Source: G963662655 sp963666875
GTDB lineage: Bacteria > Cloacimonadota > Cloacimonadia > Cloacimonadales > JAIOQZ01
Direction of reading: 5' to 3'
Assembly (NCBI GenBank): GCA_963666875.2
Contig: CAXXPU010000004.1
Span: 1-64,000, forward strand
DNA length: 64,000 bases
Part shown: positions 17,342 through 26,617 of the stretch, in pieces
Position numbering within the stretch: position 1 is the stretch's first letter
Layout: every line of letters begins with the position of its first letter
Program-made: the position numbers and the translations under genes
Notes under the pieces: model-generated
The model's database searches: none
What the model was told of the DNA's origin: nothing
Seen by the model: the letters and a program-made list of their open reading frames with translations, nothing else

Positions 17342-18252
17342 GCCGCGCACTCGCAGAAACGATCCCGCTGTTCATCCGACACCTGACGGCTCGCGGTCTC
17401 TCGAAACACACCATCGCCGCGTACGGCAAGGATCTGGAGCAATTCGAAGACTTCCTCGGTCACTTCTTCGAAGACGGCAAGCCGGTTCTGGATAAGATCG
17501 ACCGCCGCATGATCCGCGGTTTCCTGCACGAGATGAGCGAAACCGACCACTCCAACCGTACCCTGGCGCGGAAGACCACCACCATCCGATCGTTCTTCAA
17601 ATTTTGCATCGCGAATGGTTATATCGCCGACAATCCCACAACGGGCATGCCGACACCCAAGTTCGGTAAGAAACTGCCGAAGTTCTTCAGTGAAGAGCAG
17701 ATACGCAAGCTGCTGGAATTGCCCGATCTCAGCTCGAAATTCGGCGTCCGCAACCGCGCTATCCTCGAGCTGCTCTACTCCTGCGGGATGCGCATCAGCG
17801 AGATCGCGAGCGCGACGATCTCCCAGGTCGATCTGCGCAGAGAGATGATCCGCATCATCGGTAAGGGCAATAAAGAGCGTATTGTACCAATCGGGCAATG
17901 GGCTACCGCGACGATTCGCAGCTATCTGAAGATCCGGCCACGATTCCAGAGCAAGGAGAGCGGCGATACGCTGTTCCTCTCGAAGAGCGGCAGGCCGCTC
18001 ACTACCGACGAACTGCGCGAGATACTGGATCGATATATCATGCTGGTAGCCGAGACGAAAGGATATTCGCCGCACTCGATCCGGCATTCCTTCGCCACGC
18101 ATCTGTTGTCGCACGGCGCCGACCTGAAGGCGGTGCAGGAGATGCTCGGTCACAGCAACCTCTCCACCACCGAAATCTACACACACCTCACCATCGAAGA
18201 TTTGCAGAAAGAATACATGCAGGCGCATCCCAGAAGCAAGAAAGAAGATTGA
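17338..18252 (+). CDS. xerC: Tyrosine recombinase of the XerC/XerD type
   Basis: All catalytic residues are present and normally spaced: R152 (MRISE), K176 (GKGNKER), H246 and R249 (HSIRH), H272 (LGHSN) and the nucleophile Y281 (TEIYTH). The N-terminal SAM-like DNA-binding domain occupies residues 1-100. At 304 aa it has the usual Xer length, and phage integrases are normally longer, so a chromosome-dimer resolvase role at dif is most likely. XerC versus XerD cannot be decided from sequence alone. It is the last gene of the aro operon, overlapping the secreted protein by 4 bases. Confidence 0.85.
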   Translation: MSRALAETIPLFIRHLTARGLSKHTIAAYGKDLEQFEDFLGHFFEDGKPVLDKIDRRMIRGFLHEMSETDHSNRTLARKTTTIRSFFKFCIANGYIADNPTTGMPTPKFGKKLPKFFSEEQIRKLLELPDLSSKFGVRNRAILELLYSCGMRISEIASATISQVDLRREMIRIIGKGNKERIVPIGQWATATIRSYLKIRPRFQSKESGDTLFLSKSGRPLTTDELREILDRYIMLVAETKGYSPHSIRHSFATHLLSHGADLKAVQEMLGHSNLSTTEIYTHLTIEDLQKEYMQAHPRSKKED

Positions 18253-18335
18253 GAAACCGCCATTCGGAACAATTTTTTAAGGCGTCCGACTCACCACCGT
18301 GTCAATCGTGAGAATCGTGAAAATCCTGATTCGAC

Positions 18336-18390
18336 AAAACCAACATTCGGAAGACCTCGCTTCGCTCGGACATTCGGAAGTTGGTTTTTC
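18336..18390. terminator. Bidirectional terminator between xer and dinB
   Basis: AAAACCAAC (18336-18344) pairs with GTTGGTTTT (18380-18388); a T run follows on both strands. The loop contains two direct copies of CATTCGGAAG (18344-18353 and 18371-18380), and a near copy lies at 18261-18270. Confidence 0.6.
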
Positions 18391-19660
18391 ATTCTTCATC
18401 ATCCTTCTTCTTCGTGGCGGTCTCCTCTGCGATGTAGCTCTTTATACCGAAGCTGAGAGCAGGCTTGTCGGCCGGGCGATACTTGTAATCGCCTGATCGA
18501 CAATCGCCGATGCGGATCACGCTGTCGCCGAATCGCTTCTTGAGATCATCCACCGCCTGCGCCATACGGACTTTCTTCTCGTCGAAATCGGGGAAAATCC
18601 GGAGCTGAAGCGGCTCTTCGTCGAAGGAGAGATTTGTCACGCCAACACCGACCAGGCGCAACCGCGCCGGCTCGAAATGCACATTGTCGAACAACTTGAT
18701 GATCTCCGTGTAGAGATCGGTCTCGAAGAATATCTTGCGGTCGAGTGTCTTATGGTACTGGTGCGTCTCGAAGCCCTGGGTACGCAGGGTTAGTCGCACG
18801 GTGCGCGCCACGGCGCCGTGTTTCCGCATACGAAACGAGACCTTGTGCACCAGCGACAGTAGCACCTTTTTCAGAAAAATGCGGTTATTGGTCGCTTCGA
18901 AGAGGGTAGTTTCGTTGCTGATCGATTTCGGTTTGTCCGCCTCACGACTCGCGACGACCACCGAATTGTCCCGGCCGCATGCCAGCTCGTGGAGCTGCAT
19001 TCCGCCGACGCCGAATTTCCGCTTCAGCACTTCGACAGGATAGTTCGCCAATTCACCCGCTGTGAAAACGCCCAGCAGGTTGAGTTTCTCTGTCGTCTTG
19101 GGCCCGACTCCGAAGAGTTGCTGCACGGGAAGATTCTTCAGCAGACCTTCGACATCCTCCGGCTGGATGATGTAAAGACCGTCCGGCTTGGCGAGTCGGC
19201 TGGCAAGCTTGGCAAGCGTCTTGTTGGGTGCGATACCGACCGAACTGGGCAGCCTGAGTTCATCGCGGATCGCGCCACGGATGCCCTCGCCGATCGCTTC
19301 TATCGAGCCGAATAGCCGGATACAGCCCGTGACATCCAGAAACATCTCATCGACCGAAAACGGTTCCACGACCGGCGAGAACCGGTTGCAGATATCCACG
19401 ATCTTCATCGACGCATAGACGTACTTTCCATGACTGCCCGAGATGTAGATGCCGTTCGGGCAGAGCTTCCGCGCCTCGAATACCGACATCCCCGAGTGAC
19501 AACCGTACTTCCGCGCCTCGTAGGAACAGGTCGTGACCACGCCCTTCTGCGAATGCGATCCCGCGATCAGCACCGGTTTTCCCCGAAGCTGCGGATTGTC
19601 CCGGATCTCGATCGAGGCAAAAAAGGCGTCCATATCGATCAGCGCGATGATTCGTTGCAT
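18389..19660 (-). CDS. dinB: DNA polymerase IV (Y family)
   Basis: Translesion polymerase of the DinB family. The catalytic carboxylates sit in LIDMDAFFASIE near the N-terminus and SVDEMFLDV near residue 103. SSVGIAPNKTLAKLAS follows, then the helix-hairpin-helix FGVGPKT, and a little-finger domain after about residue 240. The C-terminus has about 60 extra residues rich in Lys/Glu (TATKKKDDEE at the end) compared with E. coli DinB (351 aa). A candidate promoter lies upstream; no LexA-like box is obvious. Confidence 0.93.
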   Translation of the reverse strand: MQRIIALIDMDAFFASIEIRDNPQLRGKPVLIAGSHSQKGVVTTCSYEARKYGCHSGMSVFEARKLCPNGIYISGSHGKYVYASMKIVDICNRFSPVVEPFSVDEMFLDVTGCIRLFGSIEAIGEGIRGAIRDELRLPSSVGIAPNKTLAKLASRLAKPDGLYIIQPEDVEGLLKNLPVQQLFGVGPKTTEKLNLLGVFTAGELANYPVEVLKRKFGVGGMQLHELACGRDNSVVVASREADKPKSISNETTLFEATNNRIFLKKVLLSLVHKVSFRMRKHGAVARTVRLTLRTQGFETHQYHKTLDRKIFFETDLYTEIIKLFDNVHFEPARLRLVGVGVTNLSFDEEPLQLRIFPDFDEKKVRMAQAVDDLKKRFGDSVIRIGDCRSGDYKYRPADKPALSFGIKSYIAEETATKKKDDEE

Positions 19661-19705
19661 GTTCGTTTCCTGTCTTGACTGGTAAATGTATCGAGCCCCG
19701 GAGTT

Positions 19706-19734
19706 ATTTCATACTCACCAATTCTCGCTGTCAA
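19706..19734 (-). promoter_or_regulatory. Candidate promoter of dinB
   Basis: On the minus strand TTGACA (19734-19729) is followed after 17 bases by TGAAAT (19711-19706), a fair match to a sigma-70 promoter 45 bases upstream of the dinB start. Confidence 0.45.
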
Positions 19735-19812
19735 TCGATTTATTGGATGAAAGAGATCGTTTTTTCTTTACTTGAAAACGACGTCTTGTAAATGTTTCTC
19801 TCAGGAGATGGT

Positions 19813-21114
19813 ATGAACAAAATCAATGATCTTCGAGAGAAGCTTGAGGCTTCCGACGGCAAGCAACGATTGAAAATCCTGGGCGATCTCTGTTGTGAGT
19901 GCTGGTACAGTAATCCTGAACTCGGTGTCCTATACGGAAAGGAAGCGATCGAGCTGGCGCAGTCTCTCAGCGATCCACATTCGATTGCCATGGCTCATTA
20001 CTACACATCGACGAACCTGGTGCAAAACGGCGAACCGGATACGGCGATCGACCACGGACTCAAGGCGCTGTGGCTCTTCGAGGAGATTAATGACGAGCAA
20101 GGAATCGGCGACGCACTGAACAACCTCGGGACAATCTACAAATCCATCCGGCAATATGACAAAGCGCTCGAATACATGCTGCAATCGATACCCTATTTCA
20201 GCGATAAAACAAGCCTTCCTCAGCTTCGCAACACATACAACAATATCGGTACTTGCTTCCAGGATCTGAGGCAAATGACGGAAGCGAAAAAGTTCCTGAA
20301 GATCGCCCTCGACCTCTCCCAGGATATCGGCGACAATCGTTTCACGGCGAGGATCATCAACAATCTCGGTATCATGCACGCTGTGGAGAACGACCTGGAT
20401 GAAGCAATCGCGTACTTCAACCACGCCATCAGAATCAAGAAGACCCTGGACGATAAAACTGGTATCGTCTCCACCCTGCATAATCTCGGTTCCTGCTATA
20501 TGCGAAACGAAGATTACGAAAGCACCGGAAAATATTACAAACAAGCGCTGGAACTCGCGGAAGAACTGAATAACAAAGACCTTATCTGGAGATGCAATTA
20601 CTCCTTCTTCGAACTCTACCACAAAAAGAACCGGTTTGAAGAAGCATTAAACTACCTTCTCAAATCCACATCATTGAAAGAACAGGTAATCAACGAGAAG
20701 AGCAACCAGCGCATCGTTGAACTGCACAAACGCTACGAAAACGAAAAGAAGGACAAGGAAGCCGAGATTTTCCGGCTCCGGAATATCGAACTCGCCGAGG
20801 CCAACCGGAAGCTGAAAAAGACACAGAAAGAGCTGATCGAACTGGAGAAGAAGAGCGCAGTACTGGCCATGGCCGTCACCGCCAACCACGAGATCAACCA
20901 ACCGCTGATGGTCTGCCGAGGAAACCTCGAGATGCTGACCGATTCGATGAATCAACCCAATGAAGACCAGCAGCGCTACATGCAGAGGATATCGCAGGGA
21001 CTCGACCGGATTCAGGAGATACTCGAACAATTCCGTAAAGAAAACATCCGCTACGAAGACTACAGCGACGATGTGCAGATGGTGATCTTCGAAGACCATC
21101 AGGATACGGAGTAG
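19813..21114 (+). CDS. TPR protein ending in a histidine-kinase-type dimerisation helix, no ATPase domain
   Basis: ATG 19813 follows AGGAG by 5 bases. Residues about 20-290 contain six or seven tetratricopeptide repeats (for example GDALNNLGTIYKSIRQYDKA and GIVSTLHNLGSCYMRNEDYE). Residues 290-355 are a charged coiled coil. The C-terminus carries an H-box-like motif (ANHEINQPL) followed by a second helix (RISQGLDRIQEILEQF), which is the DHp domain of histidine kinases. The HATPase domain that should follow is absent; the frame stops normally. It may serve as a phosphotransfer partner or dominant regulator, which is inference. No response regulator is adjacent. Confidence 0.75.
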   Translation: MNKINDLREKLEASDGKQRLKILGDLCCECWYSNPELGVLYGKEAIELAQSLSDPHSIAMAHYYTSTNLVQNGEPDTAIDHGLKALWLFEEINDEQGIGDALNNLGTIYKSIRQYDKALEYMLQSIPYFSDKTSLPQLRNTYNNIGTCFQDLRQMTEAKKFLKIALDLSQDIGDNRFTARIINNLGIMHAVENDLDEAIAYFNHAIRIKKTLDDKTGIVSTLHNLGSCYMRNEDYESTGKYYKQALELAEELNNKDLIWRCNYSFFELYHKKNRFEEALNYLLKSTSLKEQVINEKSNQRIVELHKRYENEKKDKEAEIFRLRNIELAEANRKLKKTQKELIELEKKSAVLAMAVTANHEINQPLMVCRGNLEMLTDSMNQPNEDQQRYMQRISQGLDRIQEILEQFRKENIRYEDYSDDVQMVIFEDHQDTE

Positions 21115-21168
21115 GCACTAATCGAAGAAATCCTTGCGCAATCCGATCGCGTATTCTGTAATAGTATC

Positions 21169-22806
21169 ATGCAAGAATCACAAATATCCGGAAACATCGT
21201 CGATGTCGTCCAGGGCACGATCCTGCCGGGAACCATACATATACAGAACGGTAAAATAACCGCTATCGAGAAATCGAACCGTCGATACAACCAAACCATC
21301 CTGCCCGGGCTGATTGACGCCCATGTCCACATCGAAAGCTCCATGACGCTTCCTTCCGCCTTCGGAGCCGCCGCGTCGGTTCACGGCACGCTTGGCGTCG
21401 TCTGCGATCCGCACGAAATCGCGAATGTCTTAGGCATTGCAGGCATCGATTACATGCTGGAGAACGCCGCGAAATCGCCGATCGAATTCCATTTCGGCGC
21501 ACCATCCTGCGTTCCGGCATCGCAGTTCGAGACATCCGGCGCGATTTTGGACGCTGACGCGGTGGCGAGTCTGCTGACGCGCACCGGGATCGGCTACCTG
21601 AGCGAGATGATGAACTTCCCCGGCGTGATCCACGAAGATCCGCAGGTCATGGCGAAGCTCCAAGCCGCGAAAAGGCTCGGACTGCCCATCGACGGTCACG
21701 CGCCCGGACTGCGCGGGGACGATCTGCGCAGGTACGTCGCGGCCGGCATCACGACCGATCACGAAACCCTCACACTGGAGGAAGGACGCGAGAAAATCGA
21801 CCTCGGCATGAAGATTATCATCCGAAGTGGAAGCGCCGCGGACAGCCTCGTCGAGCTGCTTCCCCTCCTTGCCGAACACCCCGACATGTGCATGTACTGC
21901 ACCGACGACCAGCATCCGGATTCGCTCAAATCGGGTCACATCGACCGCATCGTGAGAAAAGCGCTGAAACTCGCGGGGAAGTACGGCTATTCCGCGATGG
22001 ACGTGCTTCGTTCCGCGACGCTCAACCCTGTACGCCATTACGGTTTGAAGATCGGGTTGCTGCAACCGGGCGATCCCGCCGATTTCATCGTGATCGACGA
22101 CCTCGATTCGTTTCGAGTCGAACAAACTTTCTCCCGCGGCAGGAGAATCGCCGAGAATGGACGCTATCTGCTCCCGGTCGAATACTCGGAGCCCATCAAC
22201 CGATTTCACGCCAAGTCGATTGCAACGCCAGACATCGTCGTTCGTTCTGCATCAGGATACATTCGCGTGATCGAGGCTATCGACCACCAAGTCTTTACCG
22301 GCAGCGGAACAGCGACCGTCGCGAGAAACGAGCCAATACAGTCCGATATCACGCGCGATCTGCTCAAGCTGGTCGTGGTCAATCGCTATTTCGAAGCGTC
22401 ACCGGCCGTCGCCTTCGTGCGCAATTTCGGTTTAAAAAGGGGCGCTATCGCTTCCTGCATCGCGCACGACTCGCACAATATCATCGCAGTGGGGGCAGAC
22501 GACGCTTCTATCTGCAAAGCGGTAAACGCGGTCATCGAAGCGCGAGGCGGAATCAGCTTCGCTTCGGGAGAGGAGATCGACATTCTTCCGCTGCCCGTCG
22601 CGGGTCTGATGAGCGTTGTGAGCGTCGATGAGACTGCGGAAGATTATCTACGCCTGACGAACTTGGTAAAAGACGCCGGAAGCACACTCGAATCGCCGTT
22701 CATGACCCTGTCGTTCATGGCATTGACGGTGATTCCGGAACTCAAATTGAGCGATCGTGGGTTGTTCGACGGAAAAAGCTTTCGGTTTTGCAAACTTGAA
22801 GCTTGA
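21169..22806 (+). CDS. ade: Adenine deaminase
   Basis: Amidohydrolase-superfamily enzyme of the Ade type (545 aa, normal length), converting adenine to hypoxanthine in purine salvage. Signatures include LPGLIDAHVHIESSM near residue 45, CDPHEIANVLG, FGAPSCVPAS, IDGHAPGL, TTDHET and TDDQHPD, with the family's C-terminal domain from about residue 370. The ribosome binding site is weak. It precedes the acyltransferase cluster by 65 bases on the same strand and may share its transcript. Confidence 0.92.
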   Translation: MQESQISGNIVDVVQGTILPGTIHIQNGKITAIEKSNRRYNQTILPGLIDAHVHIESSMTLPSAFGAAASVHGTLGVVCDPHEIANVLGIAGIDYMLENAAKSPIEFHFGAPSCVPASQFETSGAILDADAVASLLTRTGIGYLSEMMNFPGVIHEDPQVMAKLQAAKRLGLPIDGHAPGLRGDDLRRYVAAGITTDHETLTLEEGREKIDLGMKIIIRSGSAADSLVELLPLLAEHPDMCMYCTDDQHPDSLKSGHIDRIVRKALKLAGKYGYSAMDVLRSATLNPVRHYGLKIGLLQPGDPADFIVIDDLDSFRVEQTFSRGRRIAENGRYLLPVEYSEPINRFHAKSIATPDIVVRSASGYIRVIEAIDHQVFTGSGTATVARNEPIQSDITRDLLKLVVVNRYFEASPAVAFVRNFGLKRGAIASCIAHDSHNIIAVGADDASICKAVNAVIEARGGISFASGEEIDILPLPVAGLMSVVSVDETAEDYLRLTNLVKDAGSTLESPFMTLSFMALTVIPELKLSDRGLFDGKSFRFCKLEA

Positions 22807-22871
22807 CCGGAACAGCCGGTCATGATATCTGCGTCGAGTATAGTAACCCATTATATCGAATGGAGTTGAAT

Positions 22872-23633
22872 ATGAGTCAGTACATTTCGAAGCGTGCGTT
22901 GATCGGGGAAAAGACACGACTTGGAAAAAACTGCATCGTCGAAGACGACGTGATCATCGGCGAAGGCTGCATCATCGGTCACAATGTGGTGATCCACAAG
23001 GGCTCCAAGATCGGCTGCTTCGTCCGCATCGACGACAACACGATCATCGGCAAGGAACCGATGGCTTCACCTCGCAGCATCTTCAAAACGGAGAAGGAAT
23101 ACCGTCCGGCGAAGATCGGCGACGAATGCCTGATCGGCGCGAACGTGGTGATTTACGTGCAGTGCGAAATCGGTCAAAAAACGCTGATCGCTGACCTCGC
23201 CACCATACGAGAGAACGTCACCATTGGCGAATTCAACATCATCGGACGCAACGTGGCGATCGAAAACTTCGTCAAGATCGGCAGCCGCAACAAGTTCGAG
23301 ACCAACTGTTACATCACTGCATACTCCGAAGTGGAAGACTACTGCTTTATCGCGCCGTGCGTGGCGACAAGCAACGACAACTACGCCGCCCGGGACAAAG
23401 AGCGCTATCAGCATTTCAAGGGCATCACGATCCGTACCGGCGGACGTATCGGTGTGAACGCGACCATCCTGCCCGGCAGGACAATCGAATCGGATGCGCT
23501 GGTGGCGGCAGGATCGGTGGTCACAAAAGACGCCGCCAAAGAAGAGATCTGGATGGGAAATCCCGCGCACGGCGTTCGCAAGGTTCCTGAAGCTCAACTG
23601 CTGAAAAATAATTTGGATACGAAAAAAGACTGA
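22872..23633 (+). CDS. Left-handed beta-helix (hexapeptide repeat) acyltransferase
   Basis: ATG 22872 follows GGAGTTGAAT. The 253-residue protein is almost entirely isoleucine-rich hexapeptide repeats (CIVEDDVIIGEGCIIGHNVV and onward), the LbH fold, with a break at residues 60-75. The late part (GGRIGVNATILPG and VAAGSVVTKD) matches sugar O- or N-acetyltransferases of the WbpD/WxcM type. The active-site His cannot be assigned with certainty. With the glycosyltransferase 11 bases downstream, a role in cell-surface glycan building is likely. Confidence 0.8.
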   Translation: MSQYISKRALIGEKTRLGKNCIVEDDVIIGEGCIIGHNVVIHKGSKIGCFVRIDDNTIIGKEPMASPRSIFKTEKEYRPAKIGDECLIGANVVIYVQCEIGQKTLIADLATIRENVTIGEFNIIGRNVAIENFVKIGSRNKFETNCYITAYSEVEDYCFIAPCVATSNDNYAARDKERYQHFKGITIRTGGRIGVNATILPGRTIESDALVAAGSVVTKDAAKEEIWMGNPAHGVRKVPEAQLLKNNLDTKKD

Positions 23634-23644
23634 CCGAGGTATCG

Positions 23645-24379
23645 ATGAAACCGCTGGTAATTGTTCCGACCTACAATGAAGCCGACAACATGCCGGAGCT
23701 GCTCAAAGCACTCCTCTACCTGCACGAAGACCTGCACATTCTGATCGTTGACGACAACTCGCCGGACGGAACGGCGGGGATTGTCGAAGATAAAATGAAA
23801 ACCGAACCGCGTGTTCACCTGATGAAGCGAGCCGGGAAGCTGGGACTCGGCTCTGCCTACGTCGAGGGCTTCAAATACGCGGTGAAAGAAAAATACGACC
23901 TGATCTTCCAGATGGACGCCGATTTCTCGCACAATCCCGCCATTATCCTGCTCATGATGGAAGTGATCGAAGACTACGACCTGGTCATCGGCTCCCGTTA
24001 CATCAGCGGAATCAATGTGGTAAACTGGCCGCTCTCCAGGCTGATCCTGAGCTACATGGCGGCGAAATACGTGCGCATTATCACCGGAATGCGGATCAAG
24101 GATCCCACCGGCGGTTTCAAATGCTTCCGTCGTGAAGTGCTGGAGACGATCGACCTGAACAACATCCTCTCCGACGGCTATTCATTCCAGATCGAGACCA
24201 ACTACCGCACCTGGCTGCACGGTTTCCGCATCAAAGAGATTCCCATCGTCTTCACCGACCGCCGCAGCGGCCAGTCGAAGATGTCCAAGAAGATCATACG
24301 CGAGGCGATCCTCGTCGTCTGGAAGCTTCTCTTTCACCATCTTATCGGAAAGATTCCATGCAAGAAGAACAATTGTTGA
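23645..24379 (+). CDS. Family 2 glycosyltransferase, polyprenyl-phosphate mannosyltransferase type
   Basis: The 244-residue protein begins MKPLVIVPTYNEADNMPELL and has VDDNSPDGT, the DxD-like QMDADFSHNP near residue 96, and GSRYISG followed by DPTGGFKC. These match the DPM1-like branch, which moves a sugar from a nucleotide donor to a polyprenyl phosphate at the inner membrane. No transmembrane anchor is present at the C-terminus. GAGG precedes the start. The 3' end overlaps rlmD by 22 bases. Confidence 0.85.
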   Translation: MKPLVIVPTYNEADNMPELLKALLYLHEDLHILIVDDNSPDGTAGIVEDKMKTEPRVHLMKRAGKLGLGSAYVEGFKYAVKEKYDLIFQMDADFSHNPAIILLMMEVIEDYDLVIGSRYISGINVVNWPLSRLILSYMAAKYVRIITGMRIKDPTGGFKCFRREVLETIDLNNILSDGYSFQIETNYRTWLHGFRIKEIPIVFTDRRSGQSKMSKKIIREAILVVWKLLFHHLIGKIPCKKNNC

Positions 24380-25677
24380 AAGCCGTTTCCATCGAAAAGC
24401 TGGTGTTCAAAGGTTTTGGGCTGGGACACGCAGAAGGTCATACCATATTCGTGATCAATGCGGTGCCGGAAGACATTGTCGATGTCCGCGTGATGCACCG
24501 CAAGAAGGGGATTCTCATCGGCAGGATCGAGAATTTCATCCAGACCTCACCCCATCGCATCGATCCGGGCTGCGAAGTATTCGGAGAGTGCGGCGGCTGC
24601 GACTGGCTGAACCTCCCGTACGAAATCCAGATCCTTTTCAAGCAACAGGTGATCGAGTCGTTTTTCAACGAGTTCGGTCGCATCTACCCCATCATCGCGG
24701 CGGAGGAACCGTTCAACTACCGCAACAAGAGTTTCCTGCCCGTCTCGGTGGACGGCATCGGGATGTACGCGCGGATGAGTCACACGGTGGTTCCGCATAA
24801 GGATTGCCGTATTCAGCCGGAAGTATTCGATCGCGTGGTGACGGTATTCTCCAACTACATGACTGCTGCCAAAGCAACGCCCTACAACGAAAACACGCAC
24901 ACCGGCTGCGTTCGCCACATCGGCATTCGATACTCCATCTCGCGCGGGGAGTTCGTGGTGATTATCGTCACCCGCAACGCCAAGCTGCCCTTCACGAAGC
25001 AACTCGTCCGACAGATGACAATCGACTTTCCGCAGATGGTCGGAATCGTGCAGAACATCAACCGATCACCCGGCAACACCATCCTGGGACCCGACGAGAA
25101 GATCCTCTGGGGCAGAGCGCATATCTTCGAAGACATCGGCTCGAGGGCATTCAAGATCAACTATCGCTCCTTTTTCCAGATCAATTCGCAGCAAACGCAC
25201 ACGCTGTACAGCTATATCCGCGACAAGACCGGCAAGAACAAATGCGTGATCGACGCCTACAGCGGTATCGGCTCTATCGGGCTTTACATCAGTGAAAAGG
25301 CCGAAAAGGTCTTCTGCATCGAGCGCAACGCCAGCGCCTGCCGGGACGCCGAAGAGAACGCCGCACAGAACAACATCACCAACTGCGAATTCATCGAGGC
25401 GAACGTCGAGGACGCGATACCGAAACTGGTCGAGCAGCACGATATCGACGCGATCATTTTCGATCCGCCGCGGCGGGGGCTGGACGCGGATATCATCGAG
25501 CATGTGCAGGGAATTCCCAAAATTATCTATATCAGTTGCAATCCATCCACGCAGGTGCGCGATATCCGGATGCTGATGAAGAAAGGCTACCGTCTGAAAA
25601 GGGTTCAACCGTTCGATATGTTTCCCCAAACCTACCACATCGAGAATGTGGCAATCCTGGAGAAAGGCGATGAATAG
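24358..25677 (+). CDS. rlmD: 23S rRNA (uracil-C5)-methyltransferase, RlmD/RumA family
   Basis: SAM-dependent RNA m5U methyltransferase with an N-terminal TRAM domain. The 4Fe-4S cysteines are C72, C78, C81 (GECGGCDW) and probably C150 (PHKDCR). The SAM site is DAYSGIGSIGLY, FDPPRRGLD follows, and the catalytic nucleophile is C394 in ISCNPSTQ, with HIENVAIL at the end. The 439-residue length is typical. Whether it modifies U1939 or another site (RlmCD-type) cannot be told. It overlaps the genes on both sides (22 bases upstream, 8 downstream). Confidence 0.9.
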   Translation: MQEEQLLKAVSIEKLVFKGFGLGHAEGHTIFVINAVPEDIVDVRVMHRKKGILIGRIENFIQTSPHRIDPGCEVFGECGGCDWLNLPYEIQILFKQQVIESFFNEFGRIYPIIAAEEPFNYRNKSFLPVSVDGIGMYARMSHTVVPHKDCRIQPEVFDRVVTVFSNYMTAAKATPYNENTHTGCVRHIGIRYSISRGEFVVIIVTRNAKLPFTKQLVRQMTIDFPQMVGIVQNINRSPGNTILGPDEKILWGRAHIFEDIGSRAFKINYRSFFQINSQQTHTLYSYIRDKTGKNKCVIDAYSGIGSIGLYISEKAEKVFCIERNASACRDAEENAAQNNITNCEFIEANVEDAIPKLVEQHDIDAIIFDPPRRGLDADIIEHVQGIPKIIYISCNPSTQVRDIRMLMKKGYRLKRVQPFDMFPQTYHIENVAILEKGDE

Positions 25678-26617
25678 AACGATCTGGTTCGGAGCGATAC
25701 TGATTGCCATACTAGCCCTGACAGCGTGTTCGGGCAGTACGGACGACGAAGATGTCGCGGAAGTGCTGATTACGGAAATCCTCGATGATATCGTGGAAAT
25801 GTTCAACTTGCGCGATCTTGACGGGATCATGGATTGTTACCATGAAGATTACATGCATCAGGGCGACAACCTCACCAGCGAACGCTACACATGGGAAATC
25901 CGCATGGCGCTATACAACTCGATGGAGATCGAAGACATCGAAATCGACAAGGACGGCTTGAACGCAACCGCGAGTTTCACCATGACCATGACCGGCAGCG
26001 ACGCGACCGACGTTTACACCGAGCCCACCGACCACGGCGATATCTCCTACTTCTACAAGGATGTTACCAGTTGGCGGATCTACGGCGACCAGCATTACGG
26101 CTCCGGTATCGGCTATCAGGTGTCGCTCGAGACCGATCCTCAGGGAGCGCTGATCTATATGGACGACGCCTCCATCTATCAATACACGCCGGTTATCCTG
26201 CAGGCCATTCCGCAGGGTACCTATACTCTCAGGCTCTACAAACCGGGTTACAACGAGTGGGAAGGTCAGATTACCGTTCCCGAAACCTACCAGATTTCGC
26301 AAATCCTGACCGAACCGGGTTATCCGATGCCGAGCTTCGACATCGAAAGTCCACTCAACGGCAATCATTATGCATCCACCACCGTTTCGCTGGAAGGAAT
26401 TCTGCGGAACCGCAACCAGTCCGGGAGTACGGGCAGTTTCGACGGCACGCGCTACATCATGACCTTCAACGGACAGGAGACCATCATCGCCACAAACGGC
26501 ATACTGATCGAACTGCTGCCGATCCTGTCAGGGCAAAACGAACTACAGCTACGCGCAACCAACGCCTCCGGCAACACCGGCTGGAGCGATACCATCACCT
26601 TCGTAGGAATATTCTGA
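25670..26617 (+). CDS. Lipoprotein with PEGA-like domain (315 aa)
   Basis: ATG 25670 follows GGAGAAAGGCG inside the 3' end of rlmD. The signal peptide ends in a lipobox (ALTACSG), so the protein should be lipid-anchored after the first 20 residues. Residues about 30-135 resemble an NTF2/SnoaL-like cone fold (NLRDLDGIMDCYHEDYMH). Residues about 155-215 match a PEGA surface domain (SLETDPQGALIYMDD to LRLYKPGYNEWEG). The last 80 residues look like an Ig-type beta domain. Function is not known. Confidence 0.75.
   Translation: MNRTIWFGAILIAILALTACSGSTDDEDVAEVLITEILDDIVEMFNLRDLDGIMDCYHEDYMHQGDNLTSERYTWEIRMALYNSMEIEDIEIDKDGLNATASFTMTMTGSDATDVYTEPTDHGDISYFYKDVTSWRIYGDQHYGSGIGYQVSLETDPQGALIYMDDASIYQYTPVILQAIPQGTYTLRLYKPGYNEWEGQITVPETYQISQILTEPGYPMPSFDIESPLNGNHYASTTVSLEGILRNRNQSGSTGSFDGTRYIMTFNGQETIIATNGILIELLPILSGQNELQLRATNASGNTGWSDTITFVGIF

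Noticed and set aside
25891..26616. Upstream extension of the class II aldolase frame
   Set aside because: The frame stays open across the lipoprotein gene, but the extension is unlike any aldolase, and ATG 26617 couples neatly to the preceding stop codon.
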